Shown here: piece by piece, positions 26,329 to 35,325 of the stretch | Layout: the number at the start of each line of letters is the position of its first letter | Position numbering within the stretch: position 1 is the stretch's first letter | NCBI RefSeq assembly: GCF_900143285.1 | Contig: NZ_FRDN01000004.1 | Coordinates: forward strand, 313,878-377,877 | DNA length: 64,000 nucleotides | Direction: 5' to 3' | Source of the DNA: Desulfitobacterium chlororespirans DSM 11544 | GTDB taxonomy: Bacteria; Bacillota; Desulfitobacteriia; Desulfitobacteriales; Desulfitobacteriaceae | Translations under genes and position numbers: made by a program | Notes under the pieces: generated by a model | What the model saw: the letters and a program-made list of their open reading frames with translations, nothing else | Databases searched by the model: none | Told to the model about the DNA's origin: nothing

Positions 26329-27174
26329 TTAAGCCGGCTTTTTGTCCGGCGGTAAAGCCACCGATTCAATGCCCAACTGATTTAAAATCCCAATGGTTCT
26401 GTGGGGCACCATGATTAAATCGTCATAGCGGGCGGCATGTTCCATGACCCGCAGCATCGGGATCTGACTGGCCAAATCCACAGGGATATCCACATCGGGA
26501 ACTTCTTCCACATAGGCCAAGGGAAGATTTTCCCGGATGGCTTTGCTAGCCAGCATATCCAGGGCGGTGACTCCATTCATATTGTAGAAAACAGAATGAA
26601 AATCGAAATCCGTCGTACAGGTCAGCCCCACTAAGGAAAAACCGCCTTCCTGACAGGCTCCTTCGACCAGAGCGGCACCAATCTCCATCCCGTCTTGATC
26701 CTTGACCTTCCTGAGGGCAACCTTATACCCTGCTTCGCTGTGACTCAAAACCTCAAGCTTTTTCAACGCATCTTTAAGAATATGGGGCTGGAGGGTAGGC
26801 AAATCCCCGCCACTGATCAAAACCGCATCGGCCAGGCGCTCCGGGGCCCCGGACTTAAGAATATAATCTGTAGCATATTGCATGCAATCATCAAAGCTCC
26901 CCCCCTGATCGGGAAAGACTCCGGCAATTCTCTCCGGGCGCTTGACCTGAGCCAGAAGGGTATCCAGGTAAGGGCGATCCCCATCCATGTTATAGCAAAT
27001 CCAAAAATCAGCTTCTTCCACGGAAAGGCATACATCCATCACATCCAGCACACAGGCCTCATAGAATTGCGTGGCCTCCTCGTAGGTAAGAATACCTCCC
27101 CGGGCTTCTGTCAAACGGGTCTTGCAGTCCCCTACCCGCGGTACTTTCGTAAATACTAAGATTGCTTTTTTCAT
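26329..27174 (-). CDS. TIGR04282/DUF2064-type glycosyltransferase-like protein
   Basis: A 281-residue GT-A-like protein. It opens with KKAILVFTKVPRVGDCKTRL, the KxPxxGxxKTRL nucleotide-binding loop of the family, and continues with LISGGDLPTLQ near residue 142, the metal-binding acidic stretch. The best known relatives are annotated for arsenosugar biosynthesis. The ATG overlaps the stop of the acetyltransferase gene (ATGA), so the two are coupled. In this operon it could equally act in cofactor nucleotidylation; the link to the ArsM-like gene 22 kb away is only suggestive. Confidence 0.7.
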   Translation of the reverse strand: MKKAILVFTKVPRVGDCKTRLTEARGGILTYEEATQFYEACVLDVMDVCLSVEEADFWICYNMDGDRPYLDTLLAQVKRPERIAGVFPDQGGSFDDCMQYATDYILKSGAPERLADAVLISGGDLPTLQPHILKDALKKLEVLSHSEAGYKVALRKVKDQDGMEIGAALVEGACQEGGFSLVGLTCTTDFDFHSVFYNMNGVTALDMLASKAIRENLPLAYVEEVPDVDIPVDLASQIPMLRVMEHAARYDDLIMVPHRTIGILNQLGIESVALPPDKKPA

Positions 27175-27650
27175 TTTCGCTCTCCTCCACTATAAATCAT
27201 CGGCCTTGGCCCACAAGTATTCCGTTCGGGACATTCCTCACACTGATCCCGATACCATTCCGGGATCTCCGCTAAGGTACATGCTTGAAAGCCCATCTTT
27301 TGATAGAAACCCAGAGCATAGCCTCTGGCCAAAGTTGACACAGTATAATCCCTGTTTTTTTCTTGTTCAGAAAACGCATATCGGCAGCATTCCCAGGGAT
27401 TCTCCAAGATCTTCCCTAAGAGCAGCTTGCCGGCACCCTGGGATCGCTTCCCATTCTTGACCCCGATAACCTCCAGAAAAAACCTGCCCTCATCGAACTC
27501 CGCGATCTTGGCCACGGCGGTTATCTCCTCCTGCTCTTGAACGATGAGCAGCTCTTCAACATCTCCGGGGATGCCCATGCCATAGGCATCTAAAATTGCC
27601 ATCACTTGCTGTTCATTTTGCCCTTGGGCAAAGGCAATGGTTGCAGCCAT
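27171..27650 (-). CDS. GNAT-family N-acetyltransferase
   Basis: A 159-residue acetyltransferase. The acetyl-CoA loop is seen in KRSQGAGKLLLGKIL (Q/R-x-x-G-x-G/A type, about residues 82-96), then the GYALGFYQKMGF strand-loop near 117-128. The end is Cys-rich (CEECPERNTCGPRPM), unusual for a GNAT and possibly a metal site. ATG after AAGGAGG. Coupled to the downstream glycosyltransferase-like gene. Confidence 0.78.
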   Translation of the reverse strand: MAATIAFAQGQNEQQVMAILDAYGMGIPGDVEELLIVQEQEEITAVAKIAEFDEGRFFLEVIGVKNGKRSQGAGKLLLGKILENPWECCRYAFSEQEKNRDYTVSTLARGYALGFYQKMGFQACTLAEIPEWYRDQCEECPERNTCGPRPMIYSGGERK

Positions 27651-27720
27651 GGAGCCAGGCCTCCTTCCTTGCTATATTCAGTTATATTTTTCTATATTTA
27701 GTTATATCTTGTTACATCTT

Positions 27721-29901
27721 TCACACCTTGACAACCCTGCAGGGAATACCATTATAAGTCCAGGTCCCGACCAAGGGATCCGAAGCATCGAAATCCCCGC
27801 TGGTGAGCAGATTGGCGTTGGCAAGCCAGATTCCCCCCAGCTCCGGTTCCGACGCCTTCATCTCCGGATACCACCAGCCATACTCCACGCTCACTGCATA
27901 ATCGCACATGGGGACAAACCGAGTCCGGAAACGGGCTTTCCCTCTTTCTGTCTCTACATCCACCAGAGCACCTTCCTCAAAGCCCAGTTTCCGTCCCGTT
28001 TCCGGACTCATTTCCACAATCGGTTCCGGATGCATCCGCCGCAATCGCTCCAGCTGATGGTAGCTGGAAGCATAGTAAGGCTGGAAGCGGGCCCCGCTCA
28101 TGAGCATCAGGGGAAACTCGGCGTTTCCTTGGGAAAGAGAGCGGGGGCTGGGCAGGGGATCTGCCCCCATATCTTGCAGCAGTTCACTATAGATCTCCAC
28201 CTTCCCGCTTACCGTGGCAAATCCCCGCGAATTCCCCTGCTCATCACGCTCCCTGTATTTCCGATACTCATTATCCTGATAATAAAGTCCGGTACAGGAA
28301 AAATCATCCCAGGTATAGCCGAGGGGGGATAAACTGTATTCCAGAGCTTCACGATAGGCTTCCCAGGGCCATGCCTCTTCCTGGCCCAGTCTCAGTCCTA
28401 ATTCCCTCCAGAAATCATAGTCCGGGCGGCGTTCATAATAAGGCTCGACGGCCTGGTCTCCTCCATAAGCAATATTGGCCACCCCGGCCTTGGTCTCCAG
28501 AAGGGGCCGCTCCAGCACCCCGGCGCTGGGCAGCACATAATCCGCCAGCATGGAGGTGGGGGTTTGAAACAGCTCTAAAACGACCAAAAGATCCAGGCTT
28601 TTTAAGGCCTTGTAGACCAGTTGAGTGTCGGCTTGAGTCAAGAGCGGGTTGGAGGCCATCACGATCATGGACCGGATGGGATAAGGTTCTCCTGTCAGCA
28701 TAGCCTTCCAGACGCGATGGGGATGGGCAGAAGTTAAATAGCGCATGGGCAAGCGCTTCCCGTGCTTCATGGTCTGCTCCCGGACTTTGGCATAGCCTTG
28801 ATAAGACTGGAGCAGGAGCTTCTCTTGGGAAACCGGTTGAGGAGATGTTGCAGCATAGGGTTCACTGAGTTCCAACTCCAACTCCGGAATAAAATCAGGC
28901 ATCTCACTCAAATGGGAAGCTCCAGGCCTATCCAAATTGCCGGTGATGGCCCTTAAGATGGCCAAAGCACGATGGGTGGGAAAACTGTTTAAACCCAGTT
29001 GATCGATTCCTCTGCCGCTGTACAGGCAAGCCGGAGTATTCTTTCCATAGAGGCGGGCGGCCTTGATCACATCCTCCCCTTTCACACCCGTAACTTCTTC
29101 CACATAAGCGGGAGTATAAGGAGTGAGGTGGTCACATAAACGCTCAAAGCCGTGACACCAGTTTTGCACAAACTCTTCATCATAGAGTTTCTCTTCAACA
29201 ATCACCTGCAAAAGCCCTAAAGCCAGTACCGCATCTGTCCCCGGACGCACCGGCAGCCACAGCTGAGCTTCCTGTGCCGTCCCAGTTAAACGGGGATCCA
29301 CCACAATTAAGGGTTTGCCCCGTCGTTTAAATTCTTTAACGGTATGCCAGAACAAGGAGTTATCCGACTGGGAGGGGTTAACCCCCCAGAGAATAGCGCA
29401 TTCCGTCCCCTCCGGGTCCAGCTCCATATCCACAGGCCAGCCATAGGTCAGGGTATTGGCCCAGATGCCGGGGTTCCAGCAGATTTGACCAATGCCCATA
29501 TTGTTGGGACTGCCAAAAAGAGCCAAAAACCGGTGCAGAGGCCAAAAGGTGGTGTGGGGCCCGCCGATACTGGTGGCCAAGACCTCCGGGCCAAACTCTT
29601 CCTTAAGATCGGCAAGCTTAGCGGCTATTTCGTCCAGGGCCTGTTCCCAGGATATCCTTTCCCAGCGGCCGCTGCCTCTTTCCCCAACCCGCTTAAGGGG
29701 ATAGTTGATTCTTTGGGGATGATCCATCACTTCGGTAATTAAGGGCCAACGTTTGCAGCCCCGCATGATCCCGGCATTATTGGGATAGCGTGAAGGGTCC
29801 GGCTGCACCTTGCGGACTTTGCCACCCTCCACCGTGGCCAGGAGTCCGCATTGGTAGCCGCAGAAGCGGCAGTTGGTCGGAACGACTTTTCTTTCACTCA
29901 T
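27721..29901 (-). CDS. Molybdopterin oxidoreductase 3, catalytic subunit
   Basis: A 726-residue DMSO-reductase family protein with a canonical N-terminal 4Fe-4S motif: CRFCGYQC (about 11-18) and the distal Cys in MRGCKRW. No Tat signal, so cytoplasmic. The Mo-ligand region reads GQICWNPGIW near residue 143, with Cys the likely ligand. No own Fe-S or membrane subunit follows; it is paired with the radical SAM gene seven bases above. It shares the operon with molybdoenzyme 2, whose ferredoxin and NrfD could serve both. Substrate unknown. Confidence 0.87.
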   Translation of the reverse strand: MSERKVVPTNCRFCGYQCGLLATVEGGKVRKVQPDPSRYPNNAGIMRGCKRWPLITEVMDHPQRINYPLKRVGERGSGRWERISWEQALDEIAAKLADLKEEFGPEVLATSIGGPHTTFWPLHRFLALFGSPNNMGIGQICWNPGIWANTLTYGWPVDMELDPEGTECAILWGVNPSQSDNSLFWHTVKEFKRRGKPLIVVDPRLTGTAQEAQLWLPVRPGTDAVLALGLLQVIVEEKLYDEEFVQNWCHGFERLCDHLTPYTPAYVEEVTGVKGEDVIKAARLYGKNTPACLYSGRGIDQLGLNSFPTHRALAILRAITGNLDRPGASHLSEMPDFIPELELELSEPYAATSPQPVSQEKLLLQSYQGYAKVREQTMKHGKRLPMRYLTSAHPHRVWKAMLTGEPYPIRSMIVMASNPLLTQADTQLVYKALKSLDLLVVLELFQTPTSMLADYVLPSAGVLERPLLETKAGVANIAYGGDQAVEPYYERRPDYDFWRELGLRLGQEEAWPWEAYREALEYSLSPLGYTWDDFSCTGLYYQDNEYRKYRERDEQGNSRGFATVSGKVEIYSELLQDMGADPLPSPRSLSQGNAEFPLMLMSGARFQPYYASSYHQLERLRRMHPEPIVEMSPETGRKLGFEEGALVDVETERGKARFRTRFVPMCDYAVSVEYGWWYPEMKASEPELGGIWLANANLLTSGDFDASDPLVGTWTYNGIPCRVVKV

Positions 29902-29907
29902 ACGCCT

Positions 29908-31233
29908 TCACCTTGATGCTTTCTGATTATCTTGATGTTTTCTGATTTCGGATAGCTTTTCGCCATTGATATTGGTCAATTGATAGCCGCAAAAAGGAGT
30001 CAGCCCACCGGATTTGCCGGCAACGATCATGCTGCATTCCCGCAGTTTTTTTAAATCCATCGTGCGGGCATCAATATAGTTTTCGATGAGGATGGTCAAA
30101 CCCGGCTCAAGATCCGGATAGTTCGTCAAAGCAATATCGGCAAAAACCGACCCTTGGGGACTCTGGGGATTAATGGCCTCCCTGTATTCCTGGGGAGTAA
30201 GCCGTCGCGAAAGTGAGGCGATTTTACCCTGATCCTCCACCAGGTAAGCGGAGCTGGAACATAAGGGATTGGAACATCCCAAGGGCCAGAAATCATAGGG
30301 TTCGAGGATACCCTCACTCTGTTCAGCCAGCATAAAGATCACATCTCCCATAGTCAGGCGCTTGGACAAGGGCACATCGAACCGCCCGGAACCAAAGGCC
30401 GGCTGGTAAGCAATTCCCACAATCACATCCCTGTTGGCCAGGGCAAACTCAAGCACTTCCCCCATCTGCTCTTCATTGATTCCTTCAATCACCGTCATGG
30501 CCAAAACCACTTGTACCCCCGCCTCACGGCAGTTGGCAATGGCTTTAAGCTTGGTGGGCAATAAATTCTCACCCCGTATTTGCTCATAGACCTCCCTTGT
30601 CAACCCGTCAAATTGGAGATAGATGCCGCTGACTCCTGCCTCAGCAAGTTTCTGCAGATAATCCGGGTTCCGTCCGATCACTACCCCGTTGGTATTCACT
30701 TCAATAGCCTGAAAACCAATCTCCCGGCCTAAACGGATAATATCGGCCAAATCCTCACGGGTGGTGGGTTCTCCCCCCGTCAGCTGGATACTGGTATCAG
30801 GGTTGGTGTGTCTAAGAATATAACGGTACTTTTCAGCAAGTGCCTCTAAACTCGGATTGGGATCGGGATGAAAATCATTGGCTGCCATAAAACAGACCGG
30901 GCAGCGCAGGTTGCACCCTTCCGTTACCTCAATCTCCACTAAGGTGGGCTGGCGCAGATGAGCTCCGCACAACCCGCAGTCGCTGGGGCACCCATCCCGG
31001 ACCGCCACAGGCGAATGAGGAGGCAGCGCCGGCAGGTTAAACTGCTGCATCCATTGATAATGATTGACATCCGGCCATAAATAAGCGGTAAAATAGCCGT
31101 GTTCGGAGCAATTCTTCTCCATATAAACCGCCTGATCATGAACGGCAATCCGGGCCTGGACAACGTTCAGACAGAGGGGACAAACGCTTTGTGTCTGCGC
31201 TAATGTCATCCCTTCTTCCCATTGCTGCTTCAT
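29908..31233 (-). CDS. Radical SAM protein of the Tes/MJ0619-like type
   Basis: A 441-residue radical SAM enzyme. An N-terminal zinc-ribbon-like segment (CPLCLNVV, then MEKNCSEHGYF) precedes the cluster motif CNLRCPVC (about residues 111-118). More cysteines lie in the C-terminal third (CSNPLC, CGYQ). This two-part layout is that of the tetraether-lipid-synthase group and its uncharacterised bacterial cousins. Its place between NrfD and molybdoenzyme 3 suggests it modifies a substrate, a cofactor or a subunit for these enzymes; which one cannot be told. ATG follows GGAGG. Confidence 0.8.
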   Translation of the reverse strand: MKQQWEEGMTLAQTQSVCPLCLNVVQARIAVHDQAVYMEKNCSEHGYFTAYLWPDVNHYQWMQQFNLPALPPHSPVAVRDGCPSDCGLCGAHLRQPTLVEIEVTEGCNLRCPVCFMAANDFHPDPNPSLEALAEKYRYILRHTNPDTSIQLTGGEPTTREDLADIIRLGREIGFQAIEVNTNGVVIGRNPDYLQKLAEAGVSGIYLQFDGLTREVYEQIRGENLLPTKLKAIANCREAGVQVVLAMTVIEGINEEQMGEVLEFALANRDVIVGIAYQPAFGSGRFDVPLSKRLTMGDVIFMLAEQSEGILEPYDFWPLGCSNPLCSSSAYLVEDQGKIASLSRRLTPQEYREAINPQSPQGSVFADIALTNYPDLEPGLTILIENYIDARTMDLKKLRECSMIVAGKSGGLTPFCGYQLTNINGEKLSEIRKHQDNQKASR

Positions 31234-31310
31234 AGATTTCTTCCTCCATTTTGCAAATCAAGTTATTTTCATCACTTAAGCTGTTAAAGTTGCCTCTGCA
31301 TGGGAACGAT

Positions 31311-31340
31311 GTTTCCGCAGCAGTTATCTGCTGCGGAAAC
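31311..31340 (-). other. Perfect intercistronic stem-loop
   Basis: GTTTCCGCAGCAG, TTAT, CTGCTGCGGAAAC: 13 perfect pairs between the NrfD stop and the radical SAM start, no T-run. It may protect or process the mRNA, giving the NrfD side and the radical SAM side different levels. Confidence 0.75.
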
Positions 31341-31355
31341 AAGTACAACCGCCCT

Positions 31356-32279
31356 TTAAATCTGTTTTGTCCAAACCTTTTGTAAGAAAGCTTCATCACC
31401 ATGGGGAAGTCTTGAACGATATTTTTCTTCACCGGGCAGCCAGGTGCGATCCTGGCCGGCATAGACCACCAGATTGCGCATGATTGCCCCGCCAAGGATT
31501 GCCAGGATCCCAGCCGCTCCTGTGGAAAATTCATTAGGAATGAGGAACAGCACCAAAGGCACCACCGTGCCCAGGAACATAAACCCGACCCGGAAAGGAT
31601 TGGCAAAGTTCCCGCTGGTCCAGCGCTTAACAGCAGCCAACTCGCGATCTGTGGTTCCCGAACTCTTGATCCATAGATAGCCGATCCATAGGACCAATTG
31701 GAAAGCACAAAGCCCCGCCGCTAATGCCGGGAAAGCGCTATAAACCACAGGGGCTGCTTCACTGATCCAACCGCATACCACATAGGCTGCAAAGCCCGTC
31801 AATAAGGAAGAGGTTAAAAAGAGCACCATCATGCCCGGCCCATTCCAGAAAGGACGGGATTTGTGCCGTGCCAGGAGTGCCCCCGGATAGGCAGCAACTA
31901 CAAAACCGGTGAAAATACATACAATGGCCAGGATTTTACGGAATCCGACCAGGCCGAACCAAGGGAAAACCTCCAGCCAGGATGTACCCAGAAAAAGGCC
32001 GGCGACAATAGCAATGGACATATTCCATGCCCCAAAGGTTAAGATGGCTTTAGGGTTCATAAATACCCGTAAAGCCTGGAACGGTCTCCCTAATTCCAGG
32101 ACTAACAACCCGGCTCCCATAGCGATGAATACTGCTCCGGCCAGAATTCCCACAGTAGAAAGATTGCTGCCTGTGAATAATTCGGCGATCCCTGCAAAGA
32201 GCAGCATGGCAGCCCCCATGCCGGCAAAAAAGAAGTCCACGGCTAACATCCAGCCCCATGTTTCATGTTTTTGGCTCAT
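31356..32279 (-). CDS. NrfD/DmsC-like membrane anchor subunit
   Basis: A 307-residue integral membrane protein with about eight to nine helices, of the NrfD/PsrC type (first helix WGWMLAVDFFFAGMGAAMLL). It carries no haem and would exchange electrons with menaquinone for molybdoenzyme 2. I take the ATG eight bases after GGGAGGG, which overlaps the ferredoxin gene end. Because the catalytic subunit has no Tat signal, this would be a complex facing the cytoplasm. Confidence 0.85.
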   Translation of the reverse strand: MSQKHETWGWMLAVDFFFAGMGAAMLLFAGIAELFTGSNLSTVGILAGAVFIAMGAGLLVLELGRPFQALRVFMNPKAILTFGAWNMSIAIVAGLFLGTSWLEVFPWFGLVGFRKILAIVCIFTGFVVAAYPGALLARHKSRPFWNGPGMMVLFLTSSLLTGFAAYVVCGWISEAAPVVYSAFPALAAGLCAFQLVLWIGYLWIKSSGTTDRELAAVKRWTSGNFANPFRVGFMFLGTVVPLVLFLIPNEFSTGAAGILAILGGAIMRNLVVYAGQDRTWLPGEEKYRSRLPHGDEAFLQKVWTKQI

Positions 32280-32293
32280 TTCTATCCCTCCCA

Positions 32294-32842
32294 TCAATAC
32301 AGATAATAGACAAAGGGTTCAGTCCCCAGTTCTTCCAACAAGCGTCCAGCCGTCTTGGTTTTGTTGACCAGTTTGAAGACTTCGCTGTCCTGATCCTCGA
32401 TATCGCCAAAAATCCGGGCTTTTTGATGACAGGTTTGCACACACCAGGGCACTTTGCCTTGAGCAACCCGGTCATCTTTACAAAAATCACATTTCTGGAC
32501 GGTTCCTTTTTGCGCATTGGACAAACGGGCACCATAAGGGCAGGCCATAACACAGGCTTTGCACCCGACGCATTTGTTTTCTTCCACCCAGACGATACCG
32601 TCTTCACGCTGCTGGGATGCCCCGGTGGGGCAGGCATCCACACAGGGAGAATTACCACAATGCATACATAATGAGGGAATATGGACCATCCTCACGTGAG
32701 GAAATTTTCCCACCGGCCCATGGGTCATGACCGGATTATAAATCATATCGATGGGCAGTTCGTTATTGACCCGGCAAGCCACTGTGCAGGACTGACAGCC
32801 CGTACATTTCCGGGTATCGATAACCATCGCATAACGTGCCAT
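32294..32842 (-). CDS. DmsB/PhsB-type four-cluster ferredoxin subunit
   Basis: A 182-residue electron-transfer subunit with four Cys clusters: CTGCQSCTVAC, CMHCGNSPCVDAC, CVGCKACVMAC and CDFC ... CVQTC. This is the standard beta subunit of three-part molybdoenzymes. It sits between its catalytic subunit (two-base gap) and the NrfD gene, so it would carry electrons from the quinone-reactive membrane subunit to the molybdenum site. Confidence 0.92.
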   Translation of the reverse strand: MARYAMVIDTRKCTGCQSCTVACRVNNELPIDMIYNPVMTHGPVGKFPHVRMVHIPSLCMHCGNSPCVDACPTGASQQREDGIVWVEENKCVGCKACVMACPYGARLSNAQKGTVQKCDFCKDDRVAQGKVPWCVQTCHQKARIFGDIEDQDSEVFKLVNKTKTAGRLLEELGTEPFVYYLY

Positions 32843-32843
32843 G

Positions 32844-35087
32844 TTATTTGCCCTCCCTTCTGTCTGAGCTTTCTACCTTATAGACCTTGCACAACAAACC
32901 GCGGTTGGCCCAGCTGCCGCTCAAGGGATCACAATCTTCATCTGCCGTACTGGTAAGAACGTTGGTGTTGGATTCCAGACAACCGCCCAATTCCGGATTG
33001 CGCAGATCTCTTTCCGGATACCACCAGCCCCGTTCCGTGAAGACTGTGCCGGGCCTGATGCCTTCGGTTAAGCTGGCTTTTTGCTTAATGCGGCCCCGCC
33101 GGGTCTCCACCCACACCCAGTCCCCTTCCTGGATGCCATACTCGGCAGCAGTATCAGGATTGATTTCCATATGGGGTTCATGGCGAATAAAGCGCAGCTC
33201 CTTAATATTGAAGTGTTCCGAATGATGAAAAGGCATCACGCCTGCCCCTGTGGTTAAGACTAAGGGATACTCTTTAGCAAGTTCCGGATGATCCACCTCA
33301 TTTTCAACGGGAGCTATATAGGGTGGCAGGGGGGGATACCCTAATTCCTCCAACACACTGGAGTAGATCTCCACTTTACCTGAGGGGGTGCCGAATCCGC
33401 CTTTTTCTTTGTATTTAAAATACTCCCGTTCCGGGAAGTGGAAGCGGTAAAATTCCACGAATTCATCATAACTCTCCACACCATAGCCCAGATCTTTAAT
33501 CCGGTAGAAATAAGCATCCTCAAGGGTTTCCCAAGGCCAATGCTCTTTTTGCCCCAAGCGGATACCCAGGTCACGCCAGAATTCAAAGTCGCTGTGCCGC
33601 TCATACATGGGCTGAATGGCTCGTTGTGAACACATCAAGAAATCCGAACAGCCATAAGTGGAGGTAATCGTCGGCCGCTCAAAGGATCCCGCCATGGGCA
33701 GCACATAATCGGAAAGCATGGCGGTGGGGGTTAACCAATAGTCGCAGGTCACCATAAAATCCACCGCCTTCAAGGCTGCCAGGACCTTTTGGCTTTCACC
33801 GTAGGAATTGACCGGATTAGTTGCCGAAACCAGCAAGGCCTTCACCGGATAAGGTTCCCCGGTCAGGATGGCGTTAAAGACTGTAGGGGGATGGGCCTCG
33901 CACATCCATTCTGCGGTAGGTGCCTTGCCCCAATACTTTTTGGCTATTTCGGCGATGCGGCCGTATCCGGGCCAGGTCACCAGTTTGAATTTATCTGCGC
34001 CCAATTGCTTGGCCCGTTGCTCTTCCGTTAAGAACTCATTGAGCTCCATTTCTTCGTCAGTCACAAATTCGAGACTGGGGCCGGTCAGCAGATCGGCTCC
34101 GGGGCAGTCCAGGTTGCCGGTAATGGCTCTTAAGATGGCCCGGGCATGCTGAGTTGCACCGGCAGGTTTGCCGATTTGGTCAAGAGCTGTACCCCACTGG
34201 ATATTGCCGGGTTTGTTCATGGCATACATCCGCGCCCCTTCCCGGATAAGATCGGCGCTGACTCCGGTCAAAGGTTCAGCCCACTCAGGAGTAAATTCTT
34301 CTACATGAGCAGTCAATTCGTCAAAGCCCACACAATGTTCATAGACAAAATCATAATCAGCTAAACCTTCATAGATAATGACATTGATCCAGGCCAAAGC
34401 TAAAGCCAGGTCTGAGCCGGGACGTACGGGAATCCAGAGGTCCGCTTTAGAGGCTGTTTCCGTAAAGCGTGGATCGATCACAATAATTTTCAGCCCGTTG
34501 GCTTTAAGGCCGCTGACACCGCTCATTTCAGGCAAAGTGGAGGCTCCGGGATTCTGTCCCCACAAAACTATACATCGGCTGCTTCCCAGGTCAATTTCAA
34601 AGGGACTCCAGCCATAAACGGCTGTTTCGACCATAAAGGTGGGAATCCAGCACAGATGTGAGTTGTGGAAACCGTTAGGGCTGCCGAAAAGATTCATAAA
34701 GCGCCGCCGTGCCCAGTCATCGGTACGGGAGGTTCCACCGGCTGTGGCCACAGCCTCTGCTCCATAGTCCCGGCGAATTTCCGCCAGCCTGGTGCCGATT
34801 TCATCGATAGCCTGCTCCCAGGTGATTCTTTCCCATTCCCCTGAACCCCGTTCCCCCTTGCGTTTCAAGGGGAAATTAACCCTGGCTTCATGATCCAGAT
34901 GGATGAGATTGACATTGCCGCGGCAACACAAGCCACCCGTATTGGTTGGGTACTCCGTGTCTCCTTCGAAATGAAGGATTTTGCCGTCTTTGACATAAAC
35001 CAAGCAGCCGCAGTTCTGGTGACAGAAATAGCAGCAGGCTTTTTTGACTTCCACACCTTCTTGTTCCAAATCAATTTTCGTGCTCAT
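32844..35087 (-). CDS. Molybdopterin oxidoreductase 2, catalytic subunit
   Basis: A 747-residue DMSO-reductase family protein. The 4Fe-4S motif CYFCHQNC (about 19-26) with GGLCCRG downstream is complete. The Mo-ligand region is SHLCWIPTF near residue 145 (Cys likely). There is no Tat signal. With the ferredoxin and NrfD subunits it makes a typical membrane-bound three-subunit reductase, but with its catalytic side in the cytoplasm. It is the first gene behind the sigma-54 promoter at 35153. Substrate unknown; polysulfide, thiosulfate and aromatic substrates are all possible. Confidence 0.9.
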   Translation of the reverse strand: MSTKIDLEQEGVEVKKACCYFCHQNCGCLVYVKDGKILHFEGDTEYPTNTGGLCCRGNVNLIHLDHEARVNFPLKRKGERGSGEWERITWEQAIDEIGTRLAEIRRDYGAEAVATAGGTSRTDDWARRRFMNLFGSPNGFHNSHLCWIPTFMVETAVYGWSPFEIDLGSSRCIVLWGQNPGASTLPEMSGVSGLKANGLKIIVIDPRFTETASKADLWIPVRPGSDLALALAWINVIIYEGLADYDFVYEHCVGFDELTAHVEEFTPEWAEPLTGVSADLIREGARMYAMNKPGNIQWGTALDQIGKPAGATQHARAILRAITGNLDCPGADLLTGPSLEFVTDEEMELNEFLTEEQRAKQLGADKFKLVTWPGYGRIAEIAKKYWGKAPTAEWMCEAHPPTVFNAILTGEPYPVKALLVSATNPVNSYGESQKVLAALKAVDFMVTCDYWLTPTAMLSDYVLPMAGSFERPTITSTYGCSDFLMCSQRAIQPMYERHSDFEFWRDLGIRLGQKEHWPWETLEDAYFYRIKDLGYGVESYDEFVEFYRFHFPEREYFKYKEKGGFGTPSGKVEIYSSVLEELGYPPLPPYIAPVENEVDHPELAKEYPLVLTTGAGVMPFHHSEHFNIKELRFIRHEPHMEINPDTAAEYGIQEGDWVWVETRRGRIKQKASLTEGIRPGTVFTERGWWYPERDLRNPELGGCLESNTNVLTSTADEDCDPLSGSWANRGLLCKVYKVESSDRREGK

Positions 35088-35152
35088 TTTTTCCCTCCAT
35101 TGTTCAGTAATGCGATCGTAAATTTAATAATAAGGCCCCTATTGAAATACAA

Positions 35153-35168
35153 TGCAATTTTCATGCCA
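35153..35168 (-). promoter_or_regulatory. Sigma-54 promoter of the 11-kb molybdoenzyme 2/3 operon
   Basis: Minus strand reads TGGCAT-GAAAA-TTGCA, about 65 bases above the ATG. A CATTTTGAAAAAATC activator-like motif is at 35235-35249. Confidence 0.82.
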
Positions 35169-35281
35169 AGCTTACAAGCGCTACAAAGGGCCTAAAATCA
35201 AGGCCTTAGTTCGTAGTATCTTAGGTCACTCTTTCATTTTGAAAAAATCAGTTTCTTTTTAGGAATTTTCCTTGCAAGTGA

Positions 35282-35312
35282 AAACTGCTTCCGGCTGGAA
35301 GCAGTTTGTAAA
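35282..35312 (-). terminator. Terminator after the AAHS-type MFS gene
   Basis: AAACTGCTTCC, AGCC, GGAAGCAGTTT on the minus strand, then TTCACTT. It ends the molybdoenzyme 4 operon. Confidence 0.78.
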
Positions 35313-35325
35313 GACAGCCGGCGGC

